A stretch of 64,000 bases of DNA from Micromonospora eburnea (GCF_900090225.1 NZ_FMHY01000002.1:6448001-6512000), one strand, 5' to 3'; counted from the first letter of the stretch, positions 24,531-33,405 are shown. A program made the numbers and translations. The notes: generated from the sequence alone by a model not told the origin.

Positions 24531-25491
24531 ACAGCGCTAGGCGGACGGCGGCGGTGAGTACGAGCTGGGCGAGGGCCAGCGGCACCAGCACCAGCCAGCA
24601 GAGCCGCTGGAGCTGATCCTCGCGCAGGCGCGGATAGCTCACCCGGAGCCAGATGATCACGAACGCGACGGCGAAGACCTTGAGCAGCGTCCACAGCCAG
24701 CCGAGCTGGGCGTCGGCGAACGGGCCCTGCCAGCCGCCGAGGAACAGCACGGTGGTCAGCGCGGCGATCACCACGATGCCGACGTACTCGGCGAGCAGGA
24801 AGAACGCGAAACGCAGGCCGGTGTACTCGGTCATGTAGCCGAAGACCAGCTCGGAGTCGGCGACCGGCATGTCGAACGGGGGTCGCCGGATCTCGGCCAA
24901 CCCGGCGACGAAGAAGATCACCATCGCCGGCGCCTGCCAGAGCAGCCACCAGGGCCGCCACGCCTCGACGATCCCGGGCAGGCTGAGCGTCCCCGCCGCC
25001 ATCGCCACCGACGCGGCGGCCAGCACCAGCGGCAGCTCGTAGCCGAGCAGCTGGGCCGCGCCGCGCAGTCCACCGAGGAGGCTGTACTTGTTGGCCGAGG
25101 CCCAGGCCGACATGAGCACCGCCAGCACCCCGATGCCGACCACGGCCAGCACGAAGAACAGGCCGATGTCCAGCGGCTGCCCGACCAGGTCGCCCGGGCC
25201 GAGCGGGATCACCAGCAGGGCGAGCAGGTACGGCACCAGGGCCACCGCGGGCGCCAGCCGGAACACCGCCCGGTCCGCGTCCCGCGGGGTGACGTCCTCC
25301 TTCTGCACGAACTTGAGGCCGTCGGCGACCAGCTGCGCCCAGCCGTGGAAGCCGCCCGCGTACATCGGGCCGAGCCGGCCCTGCATGTGCGCCATGACCT
25401 TGTGCTCGGTCTGCCCGACGACCAGCGGCAGGACGAGGAACGCGACCAGCACGCCCGCCACCCGCACGACCAGCTCCAACCAGGCCGGCAT
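24529..25491 (-). CDS. nuoH: NADH-quinone oxidoreductase subunit H
   Basis: This 320-residue membrane subunit contributes to the quinone channel. It contains KVMAHMQGRLGPMYAGGFHG, ADGLKFVQKEDVTP and the variant quinone-site loop RRPPFDMPVADSELVFGY. It starts at ATG 25489-25491, overlapping the nuoC stop by one base (TGATG). Here nuoH is followed by a convergent gene and not by nuoI, which is unusual. Confidence 0.95.
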   Translation of the reverse strand: MPAWLELVVRVAGVLVAFLVLPLVVGQTEHKVMAHMQGRLGPMYAGGFHGWAQLVADGLKFVQKEDVTPRDADRAVFRLAPAVALVPYLLALLVIPLGPGDLVGQPLDIGLFFVLAVVGIGVLAVLMSAWASANKYSLLGGLRGAAQLLGYELPLVLAAASVAMAAGTLSLPGIVEAWRPWWLLWQAPAMVIFFVAGLAEIRRPPFDMPVADSELVFGYMTEYTGLRFAFFLLAEYVGIVVIAALTTVLFLGGWQGPFADAQLGWLWTLLKVFAVAFVIIWLRVSYPRLREDQLQRLCWLVLVPLALAQLVLTAAVRLAL

Positions 25492-26357
25492 CAGGCGTCA
25501 CCCTCCTCGGGCCCGGGTCCGGGGGCAGGCTCCTGTCGGGGCGGACCGGTCGGGCGCTCGCCGGGCAGTGGGCGCCCGGGTGGTCCGGGCTCGGCCGCCG
25601 CCGGACCCGCCGAACGCTCACCCGCCGGTCGCTCGCCGGTCGTCGGACGAGCCGGGCGCTCGCCGGTCGCCGGGCGGGCCGGGCGCTCGCCGGGGGCGGG
25701 ACGCGCGGGGCGTTCCCGGGCCGGGCGGGCCGGCGTACCCCCGCGGGGGCCCTCACCCGCCCCGGCCGCGCCGGCGGGCGTGGGCGTGCTCCCCCACTCC
25801 CCCGGCGCCGGCACGCCCGGCGGCCGCACCGGCCGGCGGCCACCGCCGGCCTCCGATTCCCCCGGCTCCTTCGCGCCCGGCCACGGCTTGGCCACCCGGG
25901 AGGCGAGCACGAACTCCTTGCGCAGCGGATGCCCCTCGAACTCCGGCGGCAGCAGCAGCGGGCGCAGCTCGCCGTGCCCGTCGAACGAGACGCCGAACAT
26001 CTCGTACGTCTCGCGCTCGTGCCAGGCGGCACCGGGGAAGAGGTCGACGATGGACGCCACCACCGGCGTCTCGCGGGGCACCCGGGTACGCAGCAGCAGC
26101 CCGTGCCGGTGCCGCGTGGACCACAGGTGGACCACCACGTCGAAGCCCTCGGCCAGCTCGTCGACCGCCGACAGCCAGTCGAAGAAGTCGCCGTGCAGCT
26201 CGGCGTCGTCGCGGGCCGCGCGCACCGCGTCCCGCCAGCTCGCCACGGGTACGTCGACCGTGGCGCGGGCGTACCGCTGACCGCCGGAGACCGACGCGGT
26301 GGCCTCGACGGGCGCGAGCAGCGCGACCAACCGCTGGCCGATCTCTTCCGGAGTCAT
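25491..26357 (-). CDS. nuoC: NADH-quinone oxidoreductase subunit C with long disordered tail
   Basis: Residues 1-170 form a NuoC (30 kDa) domain: FFDWLSAVDE, VVASIVDLFPGAAWHERETYEMFGVSFDGH and LLPPEFEGHPLRKEFVLA. Residues 170-288 are a Pro/Gly/Arg-rich tail with repeats of GERPARP, where NuoD is fused in some bacteria; no NuoD sequence is present. I chose the ATG at 26355-26357 (MTPEEIGQRL) with AGGA upstream. NuoC normally docks NuoD to NuoI and NuoB in the peripheral arm. Confidence 0.9.
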   Translation of the reverse strand: MTPEEIGQRLVALLAPVEATASVSGGQRYARATVDVPVASWRDAVRAARDDAELHGDFFDWLSAVDELAEGFDVVVHLWSTRHRHGLLLRTRVPRETPVVASIVDLFPGAAWHERETYEMFGVSFDGHGELRPLLLPPEFEGHPLRKEFVLASRVAKPWPGAKEPGESEAGGGRRPVRPPGVPAPGEWGSTPTPAGAAGAGEGPRGGTPARPARERPARPAPGERPARPATGERPARPTTGERPAGERSAGPAAAEPGPPGRPLPGERPTGPPRQEPAPGPGPEEGDA

Positions 26358-26461
26358 GCCGCTGATCCTATGGCCGCCGGCCGCCACCCGCGTCGGGCCG
26401 CCCGCGCTCCCGGTGCCGGGATCCGCCGCTTTGCCGGCGGACGGCCGCCCGGCGGGGAAAG

Positions 26462-27517
26462 ATGAGCACCGTGCGCGCTGTGACTGTGACTCCCGGGGTC
26501 CCCGACTCGCTGCGGCTGGTCGAGGAGTGGCCCGAGCCGGCCGCGGAGGAGGGCGCCATCCTGGTGGAGGCGCTCGCGGTGGGCATCTGCGGGACCGACC
26601 ACGAGATCATCACGGGCGCGTACGGCGAGGCGCCGCCCGGCCAGGAACGGCTGGTGCTCGGGCACGAGTCGCTCGGCCGGGTGCTGGAGGACCCGACCGG
26701 CACCCTGCAACCCGGCGACCTGGTGGCCGGCATCGTGCGGCACCCGGACCCGGTGCCCTGCCCGAACTGCGCCGTCGACGAATGGGACATGTGCCGCAAC
26801 GGCCTGTACACCGAGCACGGCATCAAGGCGTTGCCCGGCTTCGCCCGGGACCGTTGGCGGGTGCAGCCGAAGTTCGCCGTCGGCCTCGACCCGGTGCTCG
26901 CCCCGGTCGGGATGCTGCTGGAGCCGACCAGCGTGGTGGCGAAGGCGTGGGACCACATCGAGCGGATCGGCGCGCGGGCCGAGTGGAAGCCGCAGAGCGT
27001 GCTGGTCACCGGGGCCGGCCCGATCGGACTGCTGGCCGCGCTGCTGGCCACCCAGCGCCAGCTCTCTGTACACGTGCTGGACCGGGCCACCACCGGGCCG
27101 AAACCGGAACTGGTGCAGGCGCTCGGCGCGACCTACCACACCTCGCCAGTGAGCGAGCTGGACTTCGCGCCGGACGTGGTGGTGGAGTGCACCGGCGCGC
27201 CCTCGGTGGTGCTGGACTGCATGTACAAGGCCGGACCGACCGGCATCATCTGCCTGACCGGGGTGTCCAGCGGCGGCCGGACCATCGATCTCGACGCGGG
27301 CGCCCTCAACCGGGAGCTGGTGCTGGAGAACAACGTGGTCTTCGGCTCGGTGAACGCCAACCGGCGGCACTGGGAGCTGGCCGCAGAGGCGCTCGCCCGG
27401 GCCGACCAGTCCTGGTTGAACTCGCTGATCACCCGCCGGGTGCCGGTCTCGTCGTACGCCGAGGCGTACACCTCGTCGGGCGGGGACATCAAGGTGGTGC
27501 TGGACTTCGAGCGGTAA
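26462..27517 (+). CDS. Glucose-1-dehydrogenase-like zinc dehydrogenase (MDR superfamily)
   Basis: This 351-residue medium-chain dehydrogenase resembles the archaeal-type glucose dehydrogenase group. The catalytic zinc site is C43 in GICGTDHE and H68-E69 in GHES. A structural-zinc lobe has C100, C103 and C111 (CPNC, DMC), with one usual ligand replaced. The Rossmann motif is VLVTGAGPIGLLAALLA. ATG 26462 is preceded by GGGGAAAG. It lies between nuoC and nuoB on the opposite strand. The substrate is inferred only from family resemblance. Confidence 0.85.
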   Translation: MSTVRAVTVTPGVPDSLRLVEEWPEPAAEEGAILVEALAVGICGTDHEIITGAYGEAPPGQERLVLGHESLGRVLEDPTGTLQPGDLVAGIVRHPDPVPCPNCAVDEWDMCRNGLYTEHGIKALPGFARDRWRVQPKFAVGLDPVLAPVGMLLEPTSVVAKAWDHIERIGARAEWKPQSVLVTGAGPIGLLAALLATQRQLSVHVLDRATTGPKPELVQALGATYHTSPVSELDFAPDVVVECTGAPSVVLDCMYKAGPTGIICLTGVSSGGRTIDLDAGALNRELVLENNVVFGSVNANRRHWELAAEALARADQSWLNSLITRRVPVSSYAEAYTSSGGDIKVVLDFER

Positions 27518-27527
27518 CGCCGGAGCC

Positions 27528-28103
27528 TTATTCGGCCGGCGGTCGGACCGGCGGCGCGGTGAGTGACTCCACCGGGCGCGGTGTGCTCTCCGCGGGCCGC
27601 GGGTCGACCGGTGGGGCGAGCCGGTCGGGGCGGGGCACCCCGCCGAGACCCGACTCCTCGGCGGCGATCTTCTCCTGGAGGCGGAGGATGCCGTGCAGCA
27701 GCGCCTCCGGCCGGGGCGGGCAGCCGGGCACGTAGACGTCGACCGGGATGAGCTGGTCGACCCCCTTGGTCACCGAGTACGAGTCCCAGTACGGGCCGCC
27801 GCAGTTGGAGCAGGCGCCGAAGGAGATGACGTACTTCGGCTCGGGCATCTGGTCGTAGAGCCGTTTGATCGCCGGGGCCATCTTGTCGGTGACCGTGCCG
27901 GAGACCACCATCAGGTCGGCCTGCCGGGGGCCGTGGGCGAACGGGATCACCCCGAGCCGCATGAAGTCGTGCCGGCCCATGCTGGTGGCGATGAACTCGA
28001 TGGCGCAGCAGGCCAGCCCGAAGTTGAACACCCAGAGCGAGTAGCGGCGGCCCCAGTTCAGCACGAACCGGATCGGCTCACCGAGCACCGCCGGCAACTG
28101 CAC
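27528..28103 (-). CDS. nuoB: NADH-quinone oxidoreductase subunit B
   Basis: This 191-residue protein holds the terminal N2 [4Fe-4S] cluster. All four ligands are visible: the tandem C32-C33 (GLACCAIEF), one Cys in GACSNCGG (98 or 101) and C128 (VPGCPPRPEALLHGI). A Pro-rich tail follows residue 155. It starts at GTG 28101-28103 and is separated from nuoC by the opposite-strand dehydrogenase gene. No nuoA lies upstream; a divergent sigma-factor gene begins there instead. Confidence 0.95.
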   Translation of the reverse strand: MQLPAVLGEPIRFVLNWGRRYSLWVFNFGLACCAIEFIATSMGRHDFMRLGVIPFAHGPRQADLMVVSGTVTDKMAPAIKRLYDQMPEPKYVISFGACSNCGGPYWDSYSVTKGVDQLIPVDVYVPGCPPRPEALLHGILRLQEKIAAEESGLGGVPRPDRLAPPVDPRPAESTPRPVESLTAPPVRPPAE

Positions 28104-28238
28104 CTCGGGCCTCCCTCATATGTCCCCAACATGACAGTCAACCACAGCGTCGGGGCCGTCACCGGCGCAACCACGGCCGAGATCGACGCGTGTGACCGGA
28201 GTGGGCCGCACCGACGGCGCCGTGCACGGGAGGACCAG

Positions 28239-28796
28239 ATGACGATGACGGGGGAGCCACAACTCGGCGTGCCGCCACCCGCGGGGACAGCGGAGCGGAC
28301 CGAAGAGTCCGAGGGGATCGACTTCGACCGGCTCTATCATGCGCATTTCCGGTCGCTGACGCTCCAGCTCGTCGCGTACTGCGGCGACCTGTCGCAGGCG
28401 CAGGATCTGGTCCAGGAGGCGTTCTGCCGGGCGTTCGCCCGCTGGTCCCGGGTGTCCCGCTACGACGATCCGCTCGCCTGGATACGCCGGGTCGCCTGGA
28501 ACCTCGCCACCAGCCGCTGGCGCCGGCTGCGCACCGCCCAGTCCTGGCTGCGCCGGCAGCGCGTGGAGCACGTGCCGGGACCGGGTCCGGACCGGGTGGC
28601 GCTGACCGCCGCCCTGGCGATGCTCCCCGCCAGGCACCGCCGGGCGGTGGTGCTGCACTACCTGGCGGATCTCTCCGTCACGCAGATCGCGGAGCAGGAG
28701 GGGGTGCCGGAGGGCACGGTCAAGTCCTGGTTGCACCGGGGTCGGGTCTCGCTGGCGGAGCAGCTCGCCGGCACGAACGAGGTGAACGACAAATGA
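28239..28796 (+). CDS. ECF sigma factor (SigE-like family)
   Basis: This 185-residue protein has sigma-70 region 2 (FDRLYHAHFRSLTLQLVAYCGD, AQDLVQEAFCRAFARW) and region 4 (ALAMLPARHRRAVVLHYLADLS, EGVPEGTVKSWLHRGR). Start ATG 28239 follows GGGAGGA. The stop overlaps the start of the next gene by four bases (ATGA), pairing it with a membrane partner that is probably its regulator. It is divergent from nuoB with about 135 bp between the two. Confidence 0.9.
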   Translation: MTMTGEPQLGVPPPAGTAERTEESEGIDFDRLYHAHFRSLTLQLVAYCGDLSQAQDLVQEAFCRAFARWSRVSRYDDPLAWIRRVAWNLATSRWRRLRTAQSWLRRQRVEHVPGPGPDRVALTAALAMLPARHRRAVVLHYLADLSVTQIAEQEGVPEGTVKSWLHRGRVSLAEQLAGTNEVNDK

Positions 28797-30034
28797 CTGA
28801 GCGCGACAAGATCCTGGTCAGCGACGAGTTCGCCGCGTTCCGCGAGGCGTACGCCCCGGCGGTGCTGCCGGCCGGCCCGGGAACCGTGCGGCGGACGGTA
28901 CGCCGGCGGCGCCGGCGCGCGGCGGTCGTCACCGCGGCCGTGGTGGCTCTGGCCGTGGCGATCCCGGTCGTGGCGAACGCGGCCCTGGTCGGGCGTTCCG
29001 GTCCGTCGCCCGCACCGGCCGACACCGGCGGCCCGACCCCGTCGGTGACCGCTCCATCGCCGACCCCCTCCCCGACGCCGAGCCTGTCCCCGACGACGCC
29101 GCCACCGAGCACGGCCAGCGCCACGCCGGCCGCCCCGGACGGCCGGATCAGCCGTAAGGCGCTGCTCGCCGCCCGGGTCGACCTCGCTGCCTGGTCCCTG
29201 TTCAAGACGGGGTACGCGCCGAAGACCTGCGTCAGCCAGGGGGTACGGCTGGACCCGGGGCCAGGGACGATTCCGGAATCCGTGCCGGTGCTGCTGGGTG
29301 ACCCGAAGTACGGCGACCTGGACGGCGACGGCGCTGTCGAGACGGTGGCCCTGATCGGTTGCCGGTTCGGCGAGCCCACGGCCAAGCAGCTGGTCGCGTT
29401 CGACCGGGACACGGCCGGCCGGATCGTCACCCTGGGCTGGATCGTCGGCACCCGGCCCGGCCTGGAGAACATCACCGCGTTCACGGTGGAGCCGGACGGG
29501 CGTGTCCGGGCCAAAGTCGCGGACAGCCAGCCCTGCTGCGGTGCCCCGGGCTACTGGGCCCAGCAGCAGTGGCAGACGTACTCCTGGGACGGTGGGTACT
29601 TCACCCTGACCGGGGGGCGGGCTGACTTCGGGCCGGACCCCCGGCTCACCGACCTCGCCGTGACCCCCGGCGCCCTCGTCCTCGACCCGCCGGACGAGAG
29701 CGGGATGCGGCCGGGCACGCTCAGCGTCACGGTCCGCAACAAGGGCCCGGTCGACGTGCCCGAGTTGGGCTTCGCCTACGTCAACACGATCGGGACGCCC
29801 GCCGGCGGTGATCTCGCGGACTGCAAAATGGAGTCACGGACCAGTTGGCACGCCTGCCTCCTGGGCAGCCTGCCGGCGGGCAGGACCCGCACGTACACCT
29901 TCCGGTTCCTGGTCGACCCCGCGTCGCTGGGCGACCCGAAGGACGTGAAGGTCCTGCACTTCGACTCCGCCGGGCGGCAGTGGAACGACCTGGACGACGG
30001 GGACAACGCGGTCATGCTCCAGGTGAAGCCCTGA
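28793..30034 (+). CDS. Single-pass membrane protein, candidate anti-sigma regulator with large outer domain
   Basis: This 413-residue protein has a short cytosolic N-terminus (about 1-45, with a basic RRTVRRRRRR stretch), one membrane segment (AAVVTAAVVALAVAIPVVANAAL), a Thr/Pro/Ser linker (about 70-115) and a large extracytoplasmic part. That part has an FG-GAP-like calcium-binding motif (GDLDGDGAVETV), several Cys residues and a C-terminal beta-sandwich-like segment (RPGTLSVTVRNKGPVDVPELG). Coupling to an ECF sigma gene suggests it senses an envelope signal. No standard zinc anti-sigma motif is seen, so the role is inference. Confidence 0.75.
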   Translation: MTERDKILVSDEFAAFREAYAPAVLPAGPGTVRRTVRRRRRRAAVVTAAVVALAVAIPVVANAALVGRSGPSPAPADTGGPTPSVTAPSPTPSPTPSLSPTTPPPSTASATPAAPDGRISRKALLAARVDLAAWSLFKTGYAPKTCVSQGVRLDPGPGTIPESVPVLLGDPKYGDLDGDGAVETVALIGCRFGEPTAKQLVAFDRDTAGRIVTLGWIVGTRPGLENITAFTVEPDGRVRAKVADSQPCCGAPGYWAQQQWQTYSWDGGYFTLTGGRADFGPDPRLTDLAVTPGALVLDPPDESGMRPGTLSVTVRNKGPVDVPELGFAYVNTIGTPAGGDLADCKMESRTSWHACLLGSLPAGRTRTYTFRFLVDPASLGDPKDVKVLHFDSAGRQWNDLDDGDNAVMLQVKP

Positions 30035-30055
30035 AGGTTCAGCGCGTCCGGCAGC

Positions 30056-30098
30056 ACGTGGAGAGCCGGGAATCACGACGGTTCCGGGCTCTCCACGT
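30056..30098. terminator. Bidirectional terminator between convergent genes
   Basis: A 17-bp stem with one mismatch (arms 30056-30072 and 30082-30098) and a 9-nt loop lies between the stops of the sigma-partner gene (plus) and the decarboxylase gene (minus). Confidence 0.8.
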
Positions 30099-30106
30099 TC
30101 CGGCGG

Positions 30107-31579
30107 TCACCAGGCCGGGCGTTGCAGCAGACTGACGAACTCGGCCAGCAGGCGTTCCCGCACCGCCACCGGGGCGGCGTCGAGCAGGGTGTTCACCACC
30201 GCCATCCGGTCCGGCGCCGGGCCGGTGCCGAGCCCCAGACCGGCGGCCAGCCCGGCGACCAGCTCCGGGGTGAGCGCCTCCGGGGCCAGGCTTCCGGCGA
30301 GCGCGAGCAGCTCGGCCGGCAACACGACCGGACCGGCGGCACGCGCCGCCGCGACCGCCTCGGCCAGCGCCGGGCCGAACTCGGCCACCCGGGGGGCCAC
30401 CGCCGCGGTCACCGTCAGGTGCACGCTGGCCGGCAGTCCGGCGTACGCGAGCTGGGGCTGGGTGTGCCAGCCCCGGGCGGTCAGCTCGTCGACCAGCACG
30501 AACAGGTCGAGGCCCGGGTCGTCGCTGGTGAGGCAGACCACGGTGGACTCCGGCTCGGCCAACAGCCGCAGCCCGTCGACCGCGCGGACGGCGTCGGCCA
30601 GCCCGGACACCGCCTCCCGGGTCAGCGCCGCCAGCCGCAGATAGCCGTCCTCGCCGAGATGACGCAGGGTGGCGTACGCGGCGGCGATCGGCCCGCCCGA
30701 CCGGGTCGAGGCGATCACCGGGTTCACCATCGTGTACCCGGGCCAGTCGGCGTACGCGAAGTACTGCGGGGCGCGCAGTCCGGCGTCCCGGTGCAGCAGC
30801 ACCGACACCCCCTTCGGGGCGTACGCGTACTTGTGCAGGTCGACGGAGATCGAGGTGACCCCGTCGACGGCGAAGTCGAACGGCGGCACCGGTGCGCCGA
30901 GCCGCCGCAGCCAGGGCAGGGCCCACCCGCCGAAGCAGGCGTCCACGTGGCAGCGCACCCCGGCCGACGCCGCCACCGCCGCGATCTCCGCGACCGGGTC
31001 GACGACGCCGTGCGCGTACGACGGGGCAGAGGCGGCGACGAGCACGGTCTCCGGCCGGATCGCGGCGGCCACGTCGGCGGGCGCCGGGCGCAGGGTGACC
31101 GGGTCCACGGGCACCGCGTCGAGTGCCACCCGCAGGTAGTGGGCCGCCTTGGCGAAGGCGGCGTGCCCGCTGACCGGCACCACGATCCGCGGCTCGGCGA
31201 GGTCGGGCCGGGCGTCCCGGGCCGCCTTCACGGCCAGGATCAGCGACTCGGTGCCGCCGCTGGTGACGCTGCCGACCACGTCCGGCGCGTTCGTGCCCGG
31301 GCCGCCGCCGAGCAGCCGGGCAGCCGCCGCGACCAGGGCGTTCTCCATCGCCAGCAGGGACGGAAAGGCGGTCGGGTCGAGCCCGTTGACGTGGGCGCTC
31401 TCCGCGTACGCGGCCCGGGCCAGCTCGTCCAGCCCGGCCACCCCCGGGTCGTAGACGTACGCGAACAGCCGCCCACCGTGCGTGGGCCGATCCCCGGCCC
31501 GCAGTGCCCGAACCTCGTCGAGCACCTGCTGGGCGGGCACTCCCTCGGCGGGCAACGCGCCCGTACCTTTCTCGGTCAT
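30107..31579 (-). CDS. PLP-dependent decarboxylase/lyase, sphingosine-1-phosphate-lyase-like
   Basis: This 490-residue fold-type I PLP enzyme resembles the group that includes sphingosine-phosphate lyases. The cofactor lysine is K250 (SVDLHKYAYAPKG); TSGGTES (106-112) and HVDACFGGWALPW are typical cofactor-binding segments. Start ATG 31577-31579 overlaps the stop of the upstream transporter gene (ATGA). The substrate is not known: it could be a phosphorylated sphingoid base, an amino acid or another amine. The coupled transporter suggests uptake followed by cleavage. Confidence 0.8.
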   Translation of the reverse strand: MTEKGTGALPAEGVPAQQVLDEVRALRAGDRPTHGGRLFAYVYDPGVAGLDELARAAYAESAHVNGLDPTAFPSLLAMENALVAAAARLLGGGPGTNAPDVVGSVTSGGTESLILAVKAARDARPDLAEPRIVVPVSGHAAFAKAAHYLRVALDAVPVDPVTLRPAPADVAAAIRPETVLVAASAPSYAHGVVDPVAEIAAVAASAGVRCHVDACFGGWALPWLRRLGAPVPPFDFAVDGVTSISVDLHKYAYAPKGVSVLLHRDAGLRAPQYFAYADWPGYTMVNPVIASTRSGGPIAAAYATLRHLGEDGYLRLAALTREAVSGLADAVRAVDGLRLLAEPESTVVCLTSDDPGLDLFVLVDELTARGWHTQPQLAYAGLPASVHLTVTAAVAPRVAEFGPALAEAVAAARAAGPVVLPAELLALAGSLAPEALTPELVAGLAAGLGLGTGPAPDRMAVVNTLLDAAPVAVRERLLAEFVSLLQRPAW

Positions 31580-33000
31580 CGACTGGTGGCACCCTTCTCG
31601 TCGCGAATCAGCGGGTCGGTCGGCACCCGGGCAGCGGGTACGCCGGCCGAGCGGGTCACCGCGGCGAGGCGCGCGGCGGTCAGGTGGTAGCCGCGCAGCA
31701 GCAGCACCGGCACCCCGACCAGCAGCGCCGGTAGGACGGTGAAGCCGAGGAGGACGCCGAGGCGGGCGGCGTCGGTCTGGGCGGCGGCGACGCCGGTCGA
31801 CGACGAGACGTACCCGGAGAGCTGGAGGACCAGGCCGTAGAGGCCGGGACCGAGGGCGAGGCCGAAGGTCTCCCCGGCCGTCCAGAGCCCGGTGAACACG
31901 CCGGCCTGCCGCCGGCCGGTGCGAGCGGTGTCGTACGCGATGCAGTCGGGCAGCATGGCGAGCGCGAAGACCTGCTGGCCGGCGTAGCCGGCGCCGATCA
32001 GCGCGACCACCGCGTAGACCCCGACGGCCGGGAGTGCCGGGGCGGCGACCAGGGCCAGCGCGCCGGCCGCGAAGAGCAGCGACGCGGCGACCAGCCCGGC
32101 CCGTTTGCCGGCCCGCGCGCCGACCCGGGTCCAGACCGGCATGACCAGCAGTGCCGGCCCGACGAAGCAGGCGAAGAGCAGGGTCGGCCCGGTCCGCGGG
32201 GCGTGGAGCACCTGGTCGGCGAAGTAGCTCACCCCGGCCAGCACGGTCGCCACCCCGGCGGACTGCACGACGAAACAGATCAGCAGCGCCCGGAACGGCC
32301 GGTTGTGGCCGGCGACCGCGAGTTGGGCGCGCAGGCTCGGCTCGGTCTCCCCCACCGTTCCGGTCGGGGCGGACCGGGTGCCGAGGAACACGCCCAGTGT
32401 GCCGGCCGCGACCAGCGCGGCCACGAAGAGGCCCATCCAGCGATGCCCCGGCACGCCGTCGCCGCCAGCGGCCACCACCGCCGGGGCCACCGCGCCGGAG
32501 ACCAGGATGGCCAGCGCCAGCACCGCGATCCGCCAGCTCATCAGCCGGGTACGCTCCGCCGGATCGCCGGTCAGTTCGGCCGGCATCGCCACGTACGGCA
32601 CCTGGAAGAAGGCGAACGCGGTCGCGGTGGCCAGGAAGGCCAGCGCCACGTACACCCCGGCGGCCGGGCCGGCCCCGAACGGCGCGGCGAAGATCGAGGC
32701 GAAGAGGACGGCCAGGGCCAGCCCACCGCCGAGCAGGTACGGCCGGCGCGCGCCCCAGCGGGAGCGGGTCCGGTCGGAGATCCGCCCGGCGACCGGGTTG
32801 ACCAGCACATCCCACGCCTTGGGCAGGAGCACCAGCGCGGCGGCCACGCCGGCCGCGACGCCCAACGTGTCGGTGAGGTACGGCAGCAGAAGCAGCCCGG
32901 GCACGGTCCCGAACGCCCCGGTAACCAGGGAGCCCAGCGCGTAGCCGGCGTGCACTCGGCGGGGCAATCGTCCGGCGGACCCCGGACCTGTCCCGCTCAT
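31576..33000 (-). CDS. GPH-family MFS transporter (MelB-like)
   Basis: This 474-residue protein has about twelve helices and the glycoside-pentoside-hexuronide cation symporter motif GRISDRTRSRWGARRPYL after helix two. It ends in VPTDPLIRDEKGATSR. It starts at ATG 32998-33000 and its stop overlaps the start of the lyase gene, so the two form a coupled operon. Family members are cation-coupled importers of sugars or related solutes; the link to a PLP lyase points to a less usual substrate. Confidence 0.85.
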   Translation of the reverse strand: MSGTGPGSAGRLPRRVHAGYALGSLVTGAFGTVPGLLLLPYLTDTLGVAAGVAAALVLLPKAWDVLVNPVAGRISDRTRSRWGARRPYLLGGGLALAVLFASIFAAPFGAGPAAGVYVALAFLATATAFAFFQVPYVAMPAELTGDPAERTRLMSWRIAVLALAILVSGAVAPAVVAAGGDGVPGHRWMGLFVAALVAAGTLGVFLGTRSAPTGTVGETEPSLRAQLAVAGHNRPFRALLICFVVQSAGVATVLAGVSYFADQVLHAPRTGPTLLFACFVGPALLVMPVWTRVGARAGKRAGLVAASLLFAAGALALVAAPALPAVGVYAVVALIGAGYAGQQVFALAMLPDCIAYDTARTGRRQAGVFTGLWTAGETFGLALGPGLYGLVLQLSGYVSSSTGVAAAQTDAARLGVLLGFTVLPALLVGVPVLLLRGYHLTAARLAAVTRSAGVPAARVPTDPLIRDEKGATSR

Positions 33001-33032
33001 GGTGCCGGATGCTACTCACGTTATGGGGTGAG

Positions 33033-33344
33033 TCATATCCCCTCCTCCGGTGACCAGGCCGCCGCCATGTCCACCCCGGATGGGCGCAACGGACAGCCCT
33101 CGGCCCGCAGCCGGGCCCGCGCCTCCACCTCGTGCCCCGGCGGCAGCCGCCCCGCCGAGTTCACCACCCGGTGCCAGGGCACCGCGCCGCCGTGCCGGGC
33201 CATGATCGAACCGACCAGCCGGGCCGAGGCTCGCCCCGAGCGCTCGGCGAGCGCGTCCGCCACCGCCCCGTACGACATCACCCGGCCCGGCGGGATCCGC
33301 TCGACCAGATCGAGCACCGCCTCGACGTACTCGTCAGGTGTCAT
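33033..33344 (-). CDS. Alkyltransferase-like protein (ATL)
   Basis: This 103-residue protein has the MGMT DNA-binding fold, but the active-site Cys is replaced by Trp: the motif reads VPWHRV (W57) in place of PCHRV. ATL proteins bind O6-alkylguanine without repairing it and recruit nucleotide-excision repair. Family segments are IPPGRVMSYGAVADAL and GSIMARHGGAVPWHRVVN. The ATG at 33342-33344 has no strong ribosome-binding site. It is divergent from proB with 61 bp between the starts. Confidence 0.88.
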   Translation of the reverse strand: MTPDEYVEAVLDLVERIPPGRVMSYGAVADALAERSGRASARLVGSIMARHGGAVPWHRVVNSAGRLPPGHEVEARARLRAEGCPLRPSGVDMAAAWSPEEGI

Positions 33345-33405
33345 GACCGGCCACGATATGGGAACGCGCGCGGGCCCCGCCGACCCGGACGCGCAGAATG
33401 GTCGG

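Noticed and set aside
30107..33019. A 970-codon frame that would fuse the transporter and lyase genes
   Set aside because: The first half is an out-of-phase read of the GPH transporter; the lyase has its own ATG at 31579 overlapping the transporter stop.
33033..33344. Annotation as an active O6-methylguanine methyltransferase
   Set aside because: The acceptor Cys is Trp (PWHRV), and the length of 103 residues fits alkyltransferase-like proteins.
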